Source: Oppiella nova (lineage: Eukaryota > Arthropoda > Arachnida > Sarcoptiformes > Oppiidae). From it: 22,534 nucleotides of DNA. A model generated the notes under the pieces. It saw only the letters and a program-made list of their open reading frames with translations, was not told where the DNA came from and searched no databases. The position numbers and the translations under genes are program-made. Below are positions 10,201 through 20,410 of the stretch, in pieces. The stretch covers positions 1 to 22,534 of the forward strand of contig CAJPVJ010000594.1 of NCBI GenBank assembly GCA_905397405.1. Direction: 5' to 3'. Positions within the stretch are counted from its first letter, which is position 1. The number at the start of each line of letters is the position of its first letter.

Positions 10201-11295
10201 AAGTGTATATTCTCTTATTATTAAATTGATTACAAGTTTATAAGCAAAGATTATTTTATTATGTTCAGAATTACTAAAATATTTTAAGACTACCAATTTT
10301 ATTAAGGTCATACTTGTAGGACATATTGTAATAAAGTCTGGAAAACTATGACTATGTAATATGACACTGTGTTTTATCTCCAGTTCCCTAACCCTAAGTG
10401 CTTCTAATGTTCCATAATGTTCCAGAACATTTTACATGTTAACTTTATATTGATTAAATGAATCTACTTATCTAATTGAGTGTTTCAGTTTAAAGGTTAA
10501 AGTTTTAAGCCCTTTCAACGAGAGTTGGTCTTTAAACCCCTTTAAGTTTATGCATGTTACTAGTATGTATACCTTATATACCGTAAAGTAGTTTATGATA
10601 AATGAAATATAATATTATTTTAAATTATATTTATTCATTTAAAAATTATTTTATAATTATATTTAAGAATATTAATTTATAAAATTCCTGACTTAAACAA
10701 ATTTGTATATTTTATTAATTTTTTATAGATTTATAAATAAATAACATTTTATATACTTTCTAAAAAAATATATTTTAAATTCAGTGATAATGTATACATT
10801 TTATTATGACTTTATTTAGTGCAGCTTTTATTATGGAAAGTTTTTAGAAAATATTTTAGAATTTAATTAAACCAATAACTAAACAATATTTTTAAAAATT
10901 ACTTTACTTGTTTATTATTATGCATAAAGATATATTATTTAAATCGTATTTAATAAAATTAAAGACTTACCAATAAATGACCTTCATTCTTTGTATGAAT
11001 GAACACATGTATGCTTGAATTTATTTATTCATAAAATACTATATTTTTATAAGTTACTAAAACGTTATTAATCACCTCCAGGCTAGGATAATTGATTTTT
11101 AATTAATGATACTACTACTAACAATGAACAATAAGCACTATGTTCAAAAAATATGTTAGTTCAAGGTAAACTTTGTCACATGTAATGTGTTTTGTAAAAT
11201 ATTTCAAATAGAAATGTTCAATCACAAACAAATATAGCCACACAAAAATTAAGTTTTGTTAATATATTGAAGTTGATATTTTTGTTGTAAAAATA
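10201..11295. other. Intergenic; decayed IR2 3' end and SLC22 upstream region
   Basis: Up to about 10345 the sequence is a degraded match to the IR1 tail and 3' end. After that it is AT-rich with a slightly GC-richer stretch at about 10370-10570 that contains short repeated motifs (GTTCCATAATGTTCCAGAAC, TTTAAGCCCTTT/TTTAAACCCCTTT). No gene is seen. Confidence 0.5.
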
Positions 11296-13635
11296 ATGAA
11301 TAATAATAATCCAAACCCCGGGGCCAAGCATGTGGCAAATATATTAGGTGAGTGGGGTAGGTGGCAGTTTAAATGGACCGTGTTTGTTTTTGTGATGATG
11401 GCCATATCTGCCATTAACAACATGGGCTATGCTTTCCATGCATTTGACAATGATTTCTGGTGCAGTGACGTACCACCGGATTTAATGGTAAACTGTACTA
11501 GTACATTATTTTTATATTTTATATTTTTGGATTTATAATTGCTACCATATAATTTTATTATAAAAAGACATTGTTTAGTATTATTATACATTATGTTTAT
11601 AATTTAGAATAAAACACAAGGTTTAAAGTGCACTAAATATGTGAACTCTAGCGAGAGTTGCGATGATTGGCAATACGATAGGTCACAGTTTTCCAACTCT
11701 ATTAAAACTCAAGTAAAATAAATATTTATAATATTATATAATATTAATTATTATTAGTTATAATACAATTACAATTACAGTTATAATTACAATTATATTA
11801 ATTATAACTAATAATAATTAATAAATTAAATAATTCTTCTAGTTTAATCTAGTATGCCACCGAGCACATTTAGCATCAATGTCCCAGGTGTTTTACATGT
11901 TAGGCTACTTTGTATCTGGACTTATATTCTCGCATTACTCAGATAAATACGGCCGACGACCAATTATATTTACCTCGTTCATTATAGAAATAATTGGTAT
12001 TGTATCATGCATACTTTCACCAAACATATATTTCTACTCGATATCCAGATTTTTTGTGGGCATGGGTGCCTCCGGAAAAACAATGGCTATAAAAGTGTCA
12101 TGTTCGTATTAGACATTTATTTATTTTAAAAAATATTTTTCTAAAATTACCTTGTTTATATTACAGTAATAGAAAACTGTGGACCGAAATACAGGGCCGA
12201 CATATACGTATTGACAGACATTGGTTGGGTGCTGGGCTACGCGGCTATACCAGGCCTGGCCTATTGGCTTAGGGACTATAGATATATGCAACTCACCTCG
12301 CTCATTGCCACCATCTTTCTGTTATTGTGGTACTATTTGCTGTGTGAAAGTCCCCGTTGGCTGCTTAGCACCGGACGTATCGGTCGCGCGGAACATATAC
12401 TACGAAAGGCACTGAAAACTAACGGACTGTCCGATGAAAATCTTGGCGACCAGTTAAAGGGACTGTCAGAGTATTTGCAAAATGTAAGGCAATCCTTATT
12501 TATATTTTTATAAAATTATAATAAGAATGATTAAGATAATTAAGATAATTAATTATTTTGAGTATTTTAAGTTTTAAATTGTAAATAAAAAAATAACATA
12601 AAATTCTTAAATAATTTATGTTTTTATTAAACAGTAGCAAACATTATAGTAGTTAGTTAATGTTTAAATAATATACTTATTGTAAATAAACATAAACTAA
12701 TTAGTGACTTGTAATGTGAGAAAGCATTACTGTAGTGTAACTTATACCGTCAAAATTAATTTCTAAGTATACTTTATCATATATCCAGGTTCAATCAAGC
12801 GACAAATCTAAGCAAAATCACACCGTATTGGACCTAGTTAAAACATCAAACCTTAGAAAAATCTCCATGATAATGTGGTACACTCACGCAGTTGTTGCCT
12901 TGTTATATTACGGAATTAGTTTGAACATGTCCGATTTTGGTGGCAATTTTTACATCACATTTTTACTATCGGGCTTAGTTGAGTTGCCATCACAATTATT
13001 GACCGTGGTATTTTTTCGACTGTTTGGACGTCGATTACTGTTTTCAACATTTTTGACCATAACGTCCGTATCGTGTCTGGCGATCATCGGCTCCCGTGCC
13101 GAGTGGCTAACAGTGCTGTTGGCACTCATAGGCAAGTTTGGTGTCAACAGCGCCTGGAATGTTATGGCAGTTGTGGGACCCGAGTTGTATCCAACGGTTA
13201 TCAGGCATAGGGGTATGGGTGTCGCACAGGTAGTCGGACGTCTGGGTTCAATAAGTGCGCCATACATGAAAAATTTGGTATGTTTTTGTTAATATTTTTA
13301 GAAAACTTAACAAGATTGATAACAGCAATTAACAAGTTATAATTTTTAAATAAAATTAATTTATGTAGTAACAATTTTATTTTTGAACTAATAATTAACT
13401 TAAAATTATTATAACGTTATTTTATAATTAAAACAAATAAAATAATTGTAATTTTTATTACAATACATATTGTTATAAATAGGCGGCTATTCATGGCTTA
13501 GCGCCGGTTATGATACTATACGGCGTGTTATCGGGTGTCGGAGCCCTTATTGTGCTATTACTGCCTGAAACTAAAGGTCGCGAGATTCCCGATACTATTG
13601 AAGAAACTGATCAGGATAACATTATTAATACTTAA
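11296..13635 (+). CDS. SLC22-type organic cation/anion transporter
   Basis: Major-facilitator transporter of the SLC22 (organic cation/carnitine) family in the plasma membrane. Exons: 11296-11487, 11608-11712, 11843 to about 12094, 12167-12483, 12789-13277 and 13483-13635, for about 500 residues (the family usually has 500-560). Hallmarks are the cysteine-bearing extracellular loop after TM1 (exons 1-2, ending in CDDWQYDRSQF), FNLVCHRAHLASMSQ before TM2, the MFS loop SHYSDKYGRRP, GPKYRADI before TM5, the post-TM6 motif ESPRWLL, and the terminal LLPETKGREIPDTIEE. Start: ATG 11296 is followed by a short cytosolic N-terminus and then TM1. The exon 3 to exon 4 junction is one base out of phase with any GT donor (see findings), so it may be damaged or contain a sequence error. 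Exons are clearly less AT-rich than the introns. The substrate cannot be predicted. Confidence 0.88.
11743..11822. repeat. Perfect 22-bp inverted repeat in SLC22 intron 2
   Basis: Bases 11743-11764 are the exact reverse complement of 11801-11822, with a loop made of AATTACA-like repeats. It fills most of the intron between exons 2 and 3 and could pull the splice sites together or be a small insertion. Confidence 0.65.
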
Positions 13636-13928
13636 CAACTAGAATTTATTTTATAATTATTTTAAAATGTTATTTTTAAAATGTTTTTTTTGAAATTAAA
13701 ATAAGCATCATAATTTGTATATTGTTACAGTTACAGAAATTAATTAATTTTTCATATCAAATAAAAAATAAAGTTATTGTTATATATTTTATTATTTAAT
13801 ATGAACATAAATTGTCTCCCTCCCCTCCGCCCCCTCCCCTTATCACTAATCAATCACTACTTATTAATTTCATTTTACAAAATAAATTTCTATTTTAATT
13901 GTGATTGTATATAATTTTATAGGTTTTC
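13636..13928. other. SLC22 3' region with poly(A) signals
   Basis: AATAAA occurs at 13760-13765 and 13767-13772, about 130 bp after the stop, which is a suitable distance for 3'-end formation on the plus strand. In DNA this AT-rich the motif alone is weak evidence. A pyrimidine tract follows at 13815-13841. Confidence 0.35.
13815..13841 (-). other. Potential G-quadruplex (C-rich tract on + strand)
   Basis: An isolated run of C and T only, except for one G. On the minus strand it contains four G-runs of 3-5 bases with loops of 1-4 bases, fitting the G3+N1-7 quadruplex pattern. It lies about 180 bp past the SLC22 stop, just after its AATAAA signals, in otherwise AT-rich sequence. Confidence 0.55.
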
Positions 13929-14126
13929 ATAGATAGCCGATAAATGTGTTTATAATATACAAAAAGATCAATCGATGAATAAAAATGAATGACTATTGAT
14001 AAATAATTTTACATTGAAAGCAGAGTTTACTCATTCAAACTAATAAAAGTTTTCAAACAGCTTCATCAATAGTCATTCATCGATTGATCTTTTTGTATAT
14101 CATAAACACAAATATCTATTATCTAT
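13929..14126. mobile_element. About 198-bp MITE with long terminal inverted repeats
   Basis: The left arm (about 13929-14000) and right arm (about 14065-14126) are reverse complements over about 60 bases, sharing TACAAAAAGATCAATCGATG and GACTATTGAT. The left arm has a 10-base direct duplication (GAATAAAAATGAAT) absent from the right. There is no coding capacity. Target duplications were not resolved. Confidence 0.78.
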
Positions 14127-14597
14127 AATATGACATTGTAATTTATTCAAGTACAGCTAGACGTAAATGTGAGTTTTCTAGGATTGCTTGAAAAATTGCT
14201 CAATAATTTCATAATGATTTGGTGCGACACAACTACCTTGTACATATAAAATATTAAAATACATAGTATATATCAATTGTGTAACTATAATGGCCAAAAT
14301 ATACTATTAACAAATACATAATTAATATCAGCGAAAATAGGCTATTGAATAGCCATAAAAATATAAGAAAAACATAAAATATATGTTATACCATTATAAA
14401 TATTTTAGTTTTAGGCAACTAAACTAAATTATTCATTAATATTGTTGGATTAATATTAAAATGTAACAAATTCATTTGCAGTGTAATTATGATACTGAAT
14501 ATATATAAACAATATTTTAACAAATAGTTTATAGTTTAAAAACTATGTAAAAATACAATTTTAATCAGCATTTAATATCTATATAAGCTACCAAAAT
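14127..14597. other. AT-rich intergenic upstream of IR3
   Basis: Nothing codes here that I can support. It is the 5' flank of the truncated IR3. Confidence 0.45.
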
Positions 14598-15831
14598 ATG
14601 TTAGCAAATATGAGTTGTGTTACGCTTAATAGTGACAAATCCACCACTGATTGGATCATTAACTCAACTGCCATTCCCATGTATGTGTTCACCTATTTTT
14701 ATCCGCCATTAATGTCTTACAGAGACTGGAAGGTTAACACCACTGGCCATGGGGGTGACAACAGCACTATATTATACTACGAATATTGCGGTCCGTTTGT
14801 GGTACTAATGCGCGAATGGGCATACTACATTAAGACCAAGTACATTCATAATTTATGTTATAACTTTTAACAAATATTATATTATGATACTATATTATAA
14901 ATTAGCTTACCCTGGACGCAACCGAGTATATACTCTAGATGTGTATTATCTCTTATACCACGTTGTTCTACAGTACACTACTTTGTTTAGAGTTATTTAA
15001 GCCGATCAAAGTCGGTGAATGGTCAAACATTTCTGGGTGCTGCCAGTAGTTTGTCCCCATATTTAGCACGTGATTGTTGAATTATACTTAATTTACACAG
15101 ATTTAAGACAATAACTTGACGATTAACATGCTAAATATAGGGACAAACCATTGGCTTAACCCATAAATGTTTGACTATTCACCGACTTTCATTAACTTAA
15201 GTATGTGTCGAATAAACTGGTATAAGTAATAATTGACACCAGAACTATGCACTCGGTTATGTCCAAGATTAATATAACACACGGTTCATCTAGGAACACA
15301 ATGTCTTTAAAATATATTATCATTTATAGCAGATGCATCTTAGTCACATTAAACAACTCACATTTGAACGCTGCTTTCATATAATGTTAACCAGTATTGT
15401 GTATTAATGCCTAAAATATAAATTATATACCAGTATATTAAAACATAACAATATACAGTTATAATATTACATTATAGTGTCAATAGATATTATCCATAAC
15501 TTTATTAATTTTAAAAGTTTCAAAATTTTGTAAATCTCAGCTATATAGTCAAAAAACTGTAGTAAAACTTTAAATAATTAATTGACCATACATAAATTAA
15601 TAATACATATTTCATCTACATATTGCAGCCTGATATTAATACCACACACCAAAACCCTTTTCGATAACGTGAACATAATAAAGACTGTTCTGGAATCGGG
15701 TAATATACCCGGATTATTATCATTTGTTTTTCAACCCTGGATGGCCCAATACTATACTATGCTCGAGTACAATATGACCAAGTACATTGGCTATACTGAA
15801 GACGGCGTTTTAATCAGCAAAAAGCATTTGC
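14598..15831 (+). pseudogene. Truncated ionotropic receptor 3 (S1 exons only)
   Basis: Two exons match exons 1 and 2 of IR1/IR2: 14598-14839 and 15629-15831. Shared blocks are YPPLMSYRDWKVNTTG, YYEYCGPFVVLM, and YNMTKYIG with DGVLISKKHL. The exon 1 donor is at the same place and phase (AA|GT). The last conserved coding position (KHL) is followed by a GT, as in IR1 and IR2. Divergence from IR1/IR2 is much greater than between those two, so it is an older paralogue. The pore, M3, S2 and M4 exons are absent from the next 1 kb, so this copy cannot form a channel. The intron is enlarged to 789 nt by a MITE. An expressed ligand-binding fragment is conceivable but unsupported. Confidence 0.72.
14910..15268. 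mobile_element. About 360-bp hairpin element inside IR3 intron
   Basis: Outer ends pair (TGGACGCAACCGAGT at 14913 against its near-complement at 15251-15265). The middle arms pair strongly: GTCGGTGAATGGTCAAACAT and TTTGTCCCCATATTTAGCA near 15012-15069 mirror 15127-15187. The arms have drifted, indicating an older copy than the 9760 element. There is no coding capacity. Target duplications are unclear. Confidence 0.75.
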
Positions 15832-16839
15832 GTTTGTATCAAATACTATGCCACCTACACTAATAAAATAATCAAATCAATTGCAAATAAAATTTAAGAA
15901 ATATCACTAATAATCTAATTCTTATAATAAATCACACTTTAATACTACGATGCACATTCATATTAATCCGGGCCACACTAACAGTTACAGTTCAGTTAAA
16001 ATATTGTACATATTACTAAATTTGCTACAACACTAGTTTTTAGTGTCTCATTATAAACGTAAGTCATGTAAAATGAATTATAAATTAAAGTGTAAATAAT
16101 ATTCTAAAATAATTTATTAGTCAATCATAAATACAAAATTTGTTTTAATTTACAGAAAATAATACAAAATAAGATTATTTGGTTAGGTTCAATGTATAAC
16201 CTTGATTTGTTTAGCATAGATTTTTGTACCAACATATACGATTAATAATTATTAATTAAAAATTAATTTACACTCTAATATATTAATCCGCTGTTAAAGT
16301 TACTATAAAGTTGATAATGATAAAGTAAAAACTAGTGTTGCGACTACTATAATAAAATGTAAAAGTTGTTTCAACGCTATTGTGGCCCCAAATGGCTCGA
16401 GTGTGCATCGAAGTTTACCAGTGTTGAAAGTAATGTTTAATATATTTTTTAATACTCGTATTTTTCAGATAATATTATAATATTGAAATGATTGCACCCA
16501 TAGCTTGTGTACATTATACAGTATACGGTATATGTAAATGAGTAGCACATTAATACAGTATAATGGACAGTCTAGCACTAATAAAATAAACAATTAATAT
16601 TAAATTAGCATTCAAAAATATGTTAAATATATAATTAAATATTAATAGATATGGTACAATAAAAAGCAGTGCACTATATGTATATGTATTAACTATAATA
16701 TAATTGATATGTACTGTACATGTCATGTATTCATTGTATTCGTGGTATAATATAAAGTTTTGTTGTATGAACTATACGTACATTATGCCATTTTAAATGG
16801 TTATGAAAGCATTTTAAAAAGACTTTTACTTTACTAGCT
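15832..16839. other. AT-rich intergenic, no IR channel exons
   Basis: Searched by eye for the IR M1/pore/M3 exon and found nothing resembling it. A slightly GC-richer patch lies at about 16375-16430 but has no supportable frame. This is also the 5' flank of the DEG/ENaC gene. Confidence 0.5.
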
Positions 16840-18221
16840 ATGGAGGGTTTTAAAAATCTAAACATTAATATTTATTTAAACAAAATCTTAAAAATTTTAA
16901 TAATATGTGGATTTGTGTACCAATTCTGTGACCAAACTATTAATTACTTGTCTTATAAAGCAATCAATGATTTAAAATACGAGCGAAACTCCAGATATTG
17001 GCGGTATAGAAGTTCAGTCACTATTTGTATTAATCAAAACAACCAAGTTTATGATGAATTTTATGAAAATATGTTTGGAAAAATATACCTAAACTGTAAA
17101 ACTGATTTTAAAGGCTATCATGGTCATATGAAATATATAAATTGTTTGGAATTAAGCCCGGTTTATATAAAATATAAACATGATAGTAGTTATTGTTTCA
17201 CCTATTTAAATGAACATTTGAATCGACATAATCATACAATTGGTAAAATTGTACTTTACATGTATAATATTGATAAGTTTGAGTTTGCATTGCATTCACC
17301 ATATAGTGCCTCGCATTTCATTAAAACATTTAAATATGTTTTAAATTATAAGTTAATTTATGTCTATTTTGAGGCCAAACTGCAAACCCTACTGCCGGCC
17401 CCCTATAAGACAGACTGTTATGACTACGAGAGTAATCGTATTGTGGGAACGGGTGGTAGTGTTGGCCCGCAATCACGACATCAATGTATGTTAGATGTGA
17501 TGAAACACTTGGAGAACAGAAAGTGCGGCAAAACTGGTGTTCAATACTGGACTTCATATGTGTTTCGAAACTCGAGTCAAGTGTTTATGAATCGTACGAA
17601 CAATGNGTTCAATACTGGACTTCATATGTGTTTCGAAACTCGAGTCAAGTGTTTATGAATCGTACGAACAATGAGTGCTTTGTTTCACCCGATTATCGAC
17701 TTTTGAACACTAAGTGTAAGACTGAATGCAAACAATATGTCACTGAGTATGTGGTAAATGTAGTAGATCATTCCGTATTTGGTAACAATAATATTATTGT
17801 TATTGAGATTCCATATAAAACAAAGATAAATATGATTTGGAATTTATGTCCGAAAATGGATTTAATAACATATTTGTCAACAATTGGTGGACTAATGGGA
17901 ATGTGGATGGGATTCAGTGTATATTCAATATTATATGTAATCATGGTCAAAATATTTAAAATAATAAAGCTACCAAACAACCAAAGTAAAAATTTTGAAA
18001 AATTTAGCAAACTCTTTAAAGCAATATCATTAATGATTTGTATATGTGTTATGTTTTATCAATTACTTGATATTTATAATGATTATCGAGAATATAACGT
18101 TAAATTACAAATTGAATTAGCACCAGTGTTAAGAATACCAAGGTTATTATTTTATATGGAAATGAAATTTAGAAATTCAAAAATATTAGACAACAATCGG
18201 TCAGTATTACAAAAAAAATAA
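16840..18221 (+). CDS. DEG/ENaC (pickpocket-like) channel, first unit
   Basis: Degenerin/epithelial sodium channel family subunit in the plasma membrane, a trimeric cation channel used in mechano- or chemosensation. From ATG 16840: M1 near residues 17-38 (LKILIICGFVYQFCDQTINY), a post-M1 SSVTICI stretch (the family VTICN motif), a cysteine-rich ectodomain with LPAPYKTDCYDY, SRHQCMLD and CKTECKQY, then M2, STIGGLMGMWMGFSVYSILY, with the G-x-S selectivity triplet as GFS. The frame is broken at 17606 by a single N within a 67-bp perfect duplication; removing one repeat restores one frame. After M2 there is no stop. A linker of about 25 residues leads into a second M1 (ISLMICICVMFYQLLDIY) before a stop at 18219-18221 that follows an A8 run. 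No introns are needed. Confidence 0.85.
17539..17673. repeat. 67-bp perfect direct repeat around a single N
   Basis: Bases 17539-17605 and 17607-17673 are identical, with N at 17606 between them. The 68-base offset shifts the reading frame by two, and collapsing to one copy gives a continuous channel frame (AAC AAT GAG TGC). This is the signature of two overlapping contig ends placed side by side instead of merged. Confidence 0.92.
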
Positions 18222-19197
18222 TCATAAATATGGTTTGATTAGTAATAATGATCTAAATAATATAATGAACAGAATTTTATTATCTTTAAATAATCTATAT
18301 GTATTTCAAAAGTATGCATTTGACTACAAACACAATGTACTAGATTGCTATTTTCAGGTCATAACCGGATATAAACTACCATGCTCTTTAAATGAAAATA
18401 TATTTTATTTAGCTAATGATAATCGTTATATAACTCTGAAACAAATATTTTTTACAGAAATTTCAATACTATTTTACAATAAATTTTATAAGCAATTAAA
18501 TGATTCTAGATTAGCAAGGATAGTTATTATCTACAGGGAAGAGGGTATAAATTTTATGGCTTACGAACTATTGTCCACTCATACCAAAAGGAAATTACCA
18601 TTACCATTGAATAGCGAAACAAATATAATGTTTACTTCGCATTCATTTACGAGATTAAAAAGACCTGGATTTCAGTGTTCAAACAAACTTCAAAATTATA
18701 ATAATATATTTAGCCCTATTAAAATGAACCTGGATTATGACGATTGCATTGTATCCAATTTTAACGAGTCATTTGGTTGTTTACCAGTGTTTGGATACGG
18801 ATATAATGTATATATTGAAAGACATTTACATAGATTTAAATATAAATTCTGTAATTATTCAGAAAATTATAAATCATCGTATTTCCTAAATATTTATAAC
18901 CATGCTAAATTGAAGTGTAAATTAATAGATGAAGAATTATGTCTTAAAATTGGATTTGAAATAGAGACTAGGACAATCAAATCTAACCTATCATACACGC
19001 GGATTAATTTAATACCGAAATATACTTTAGAGCCACAAGTGGTGGAGTACTTGGCCATGGATTACAACGATTTAGTCTATAATATCGGGGGTACTATAGG
19101 CATGTGGATCGGCATATCCATGCTATCATTTCACAATATTATTACTTATTTGTATTCATTTTTAAAAATTATTTACCGGTATACTATGTATGGGTGA
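18222..19197 (+). CDS. DEG/ENaC channel, second unit (fused downstream)
   Basis: Continues the channel frame one base out of register with the first unit. The frame is open from inside the A8 run at 18211-18218, so skipping one A joins the two units into a single protein of about 760 residues. The second unit's M1 lies upstream of the stop in the first frame, so this part alone would lack M1. It has a cysteine-bearing ectodomain (for example YDDCIVSNFNESFGC and CKLIDEELC) and an M2 helix, NIGGTIGMWIGISMLSF, with the G-x-S triplet GIS. A start at TTG or ATG here would make a channel without M1, which is unlikely. Identity with the first unit is limited to the channel hallmarks, so the duplication is old. 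Confidence 0.8.
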
Positions 19198-19716
19198 AAA
19201 GTATAATTAAATTATTTCAGTCAAATAGCTTAAAGATTTTAACGTTATTTATTGATGTGTTTAAGTTTAAATATCTGTTATTTTATTTAAATCTTCATAT
19301 AATTATAGACTTGTATTTTAAAATATATTATATTTTATAATAACATCGACTTATTCAAAAAAAAATTATAAACGTGCAAAATTTATTTTTATAAACTAGG
19401 CATTTAAAATTTTATAAAAATAATATTCCATAATAAATACCATAATTTATGGTCCATAAATGACATAATATTTTTAATTACGCAAATATTGAACATAAAT
19501 TGTAAATAGCTAAACTTTCAGCCTGGTTCAGAAATAGGTTTTGGGAACTTGGTTTTTAATACTTATTTTACTTTAGCTTATTATATTTAATACAACGTAG
19601 ATTAAGTGTTTACTTTAATAAACTTTATGGTATTAATTAAAATTAAATAAAGATTTGCATTTTATTGACAGATTTATTTGAATATTTAAACTTAATAAAT
19701 ATGCGGTATATTAACT
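19198..19716. other. AT-rich intergenic between convergent genes
   Basis: This separates the 3' ends of the DEG/ENaC gene (+) and the OGFOD3-like gene (-). It has a short CCATAAATTATGG-like inverted repeat near 19429-19458 and several AATAAA/TTTATT motifs. No gene is seen. Confidence 0.5.
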
Positions 19717-20410
19717 TTAGTCTAAATTATGTAATAATTTTATTTGTTGGGGTTTAAGTAAATTCAAGTTTGGACAGCCTACTCTATACAACCAACAAAG
19801 TGGTTGAGCACATGCCTGCGGTCTAATAATCTGTGGGTATTTTTTGGCCAACTTTGGGTCACAGGTGAAGGCCATAAGCAACGTATATCGGGTCCCAGAG
19901 GTGACCCTCTCGACGAAGTGCCAGTTCTCTGAGCCGGACGTATACGCCGAGAGTCGTCCCAATTTAGGCTCAATTGTTGTGTTCGACATCTGGTCCATGA
20001 ATGCGAAGCGTCCGCCCGTGAAGTCCGCGCCATATGTCGCCAAATAGAGCACAGAAGTGAACTGAAAACACTTGTTTAACCGTTTGGGGCGCACACGAAG
20101 GGAACCGAACTCTGTCTTCGGTATAGTCTTGAGAACACATGACTTGCCGTCCGATCGGTGAACCCCTTATGGATTGTGTGGTCGAAGCCATCACTAGCTC
20201 TTTGGTGTCATTGCATTGAGTCGTGTAGTAAACCATCACAACAATAGTCATCGAGAGTATCATTAGACTCATCACTCGCTTCACAATACTCTGGTTTTGT
20301 GTGCTTTCGGGCGACACTTCTTGAGACACCACTCGAGACACGTTCTCCTCATTTGTGTCGCCATTTCTATTGACAACTCTTTCACGTCGATTGAATCCAT
20401 CCGAAGACAT
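19717..20410 (-). CDS. OGFOD3: OGFOD3-like 2-oxoglutarate/Fe(II) oxygenase, core deleted
   Basis: Two minus-strand coding blocks. The first (20410-20081) encodes a hydrophilic N-terminus, one membrane anchor near residues 45-61 (MSLMILSMTIVVMVYY) and a CSQDY...F..C.P segment typical of OGFOD3 proteins. The second (20061-19717) encodes the end of the prolyl-4-hydroxylase fold: LYLATYGADFTGGRFAFMD, then TSGSENWHFVERVTSGTRY, with the distal iron-binding His and the 2-oxoglutarate-binding Arg. In relatives about 150 residues, including the HxD iron ligands, lie between these blocks. Here only 19 nt separate them, starting GT and ending AG, and removing them keeps phase 0. The gene therefore looks internally deleted with the outer splice signals retained. 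No oxygenase activity is expected from this version. An extra tail of about 45 residues follows the domain. The start could also be ATG 20497. Confidence 0.75.

Larger units (their letters stand above)
7378..10345. repeat. Segmental duplication copy B (IR2 unit)
   Basis: Collinear partner of 1466-4470 in the same orientation. Compared with copy A it has gained a hairpin insert in the 5' flank (7930-8031) and a MITE in the last intron (9760-9878). Its 3' end past M4 has decayed. Confidence 0.8.

Noticed and set aside
12221-12415. Alternative plus-strand frame within SLC22 exon 4
   Set aside because: Shadow of the conserved transporter frame.
12950-13267. 105-codon minus-strand frame
   Set aside because: Antisense shadow of SLC22 exon 5, with no family resemblance.
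17330-18010. Minus-strand frames opposite the DEG/ENaC gene
   Set aside because: Antisense shadows of the channel coding frame.
18205-18225. Programmed ribosomal frameshift at A8
   Set aside because: No supporting downstream structure is seen, and the same gene already carries an assembly fault, so an indel error is simpler.
19104-19340. Plus-strand frame overlapping the DEG/ENaC 3' end
   Set aside because: Out-of-frame run-on into AT-rich DNA with no conserved features.
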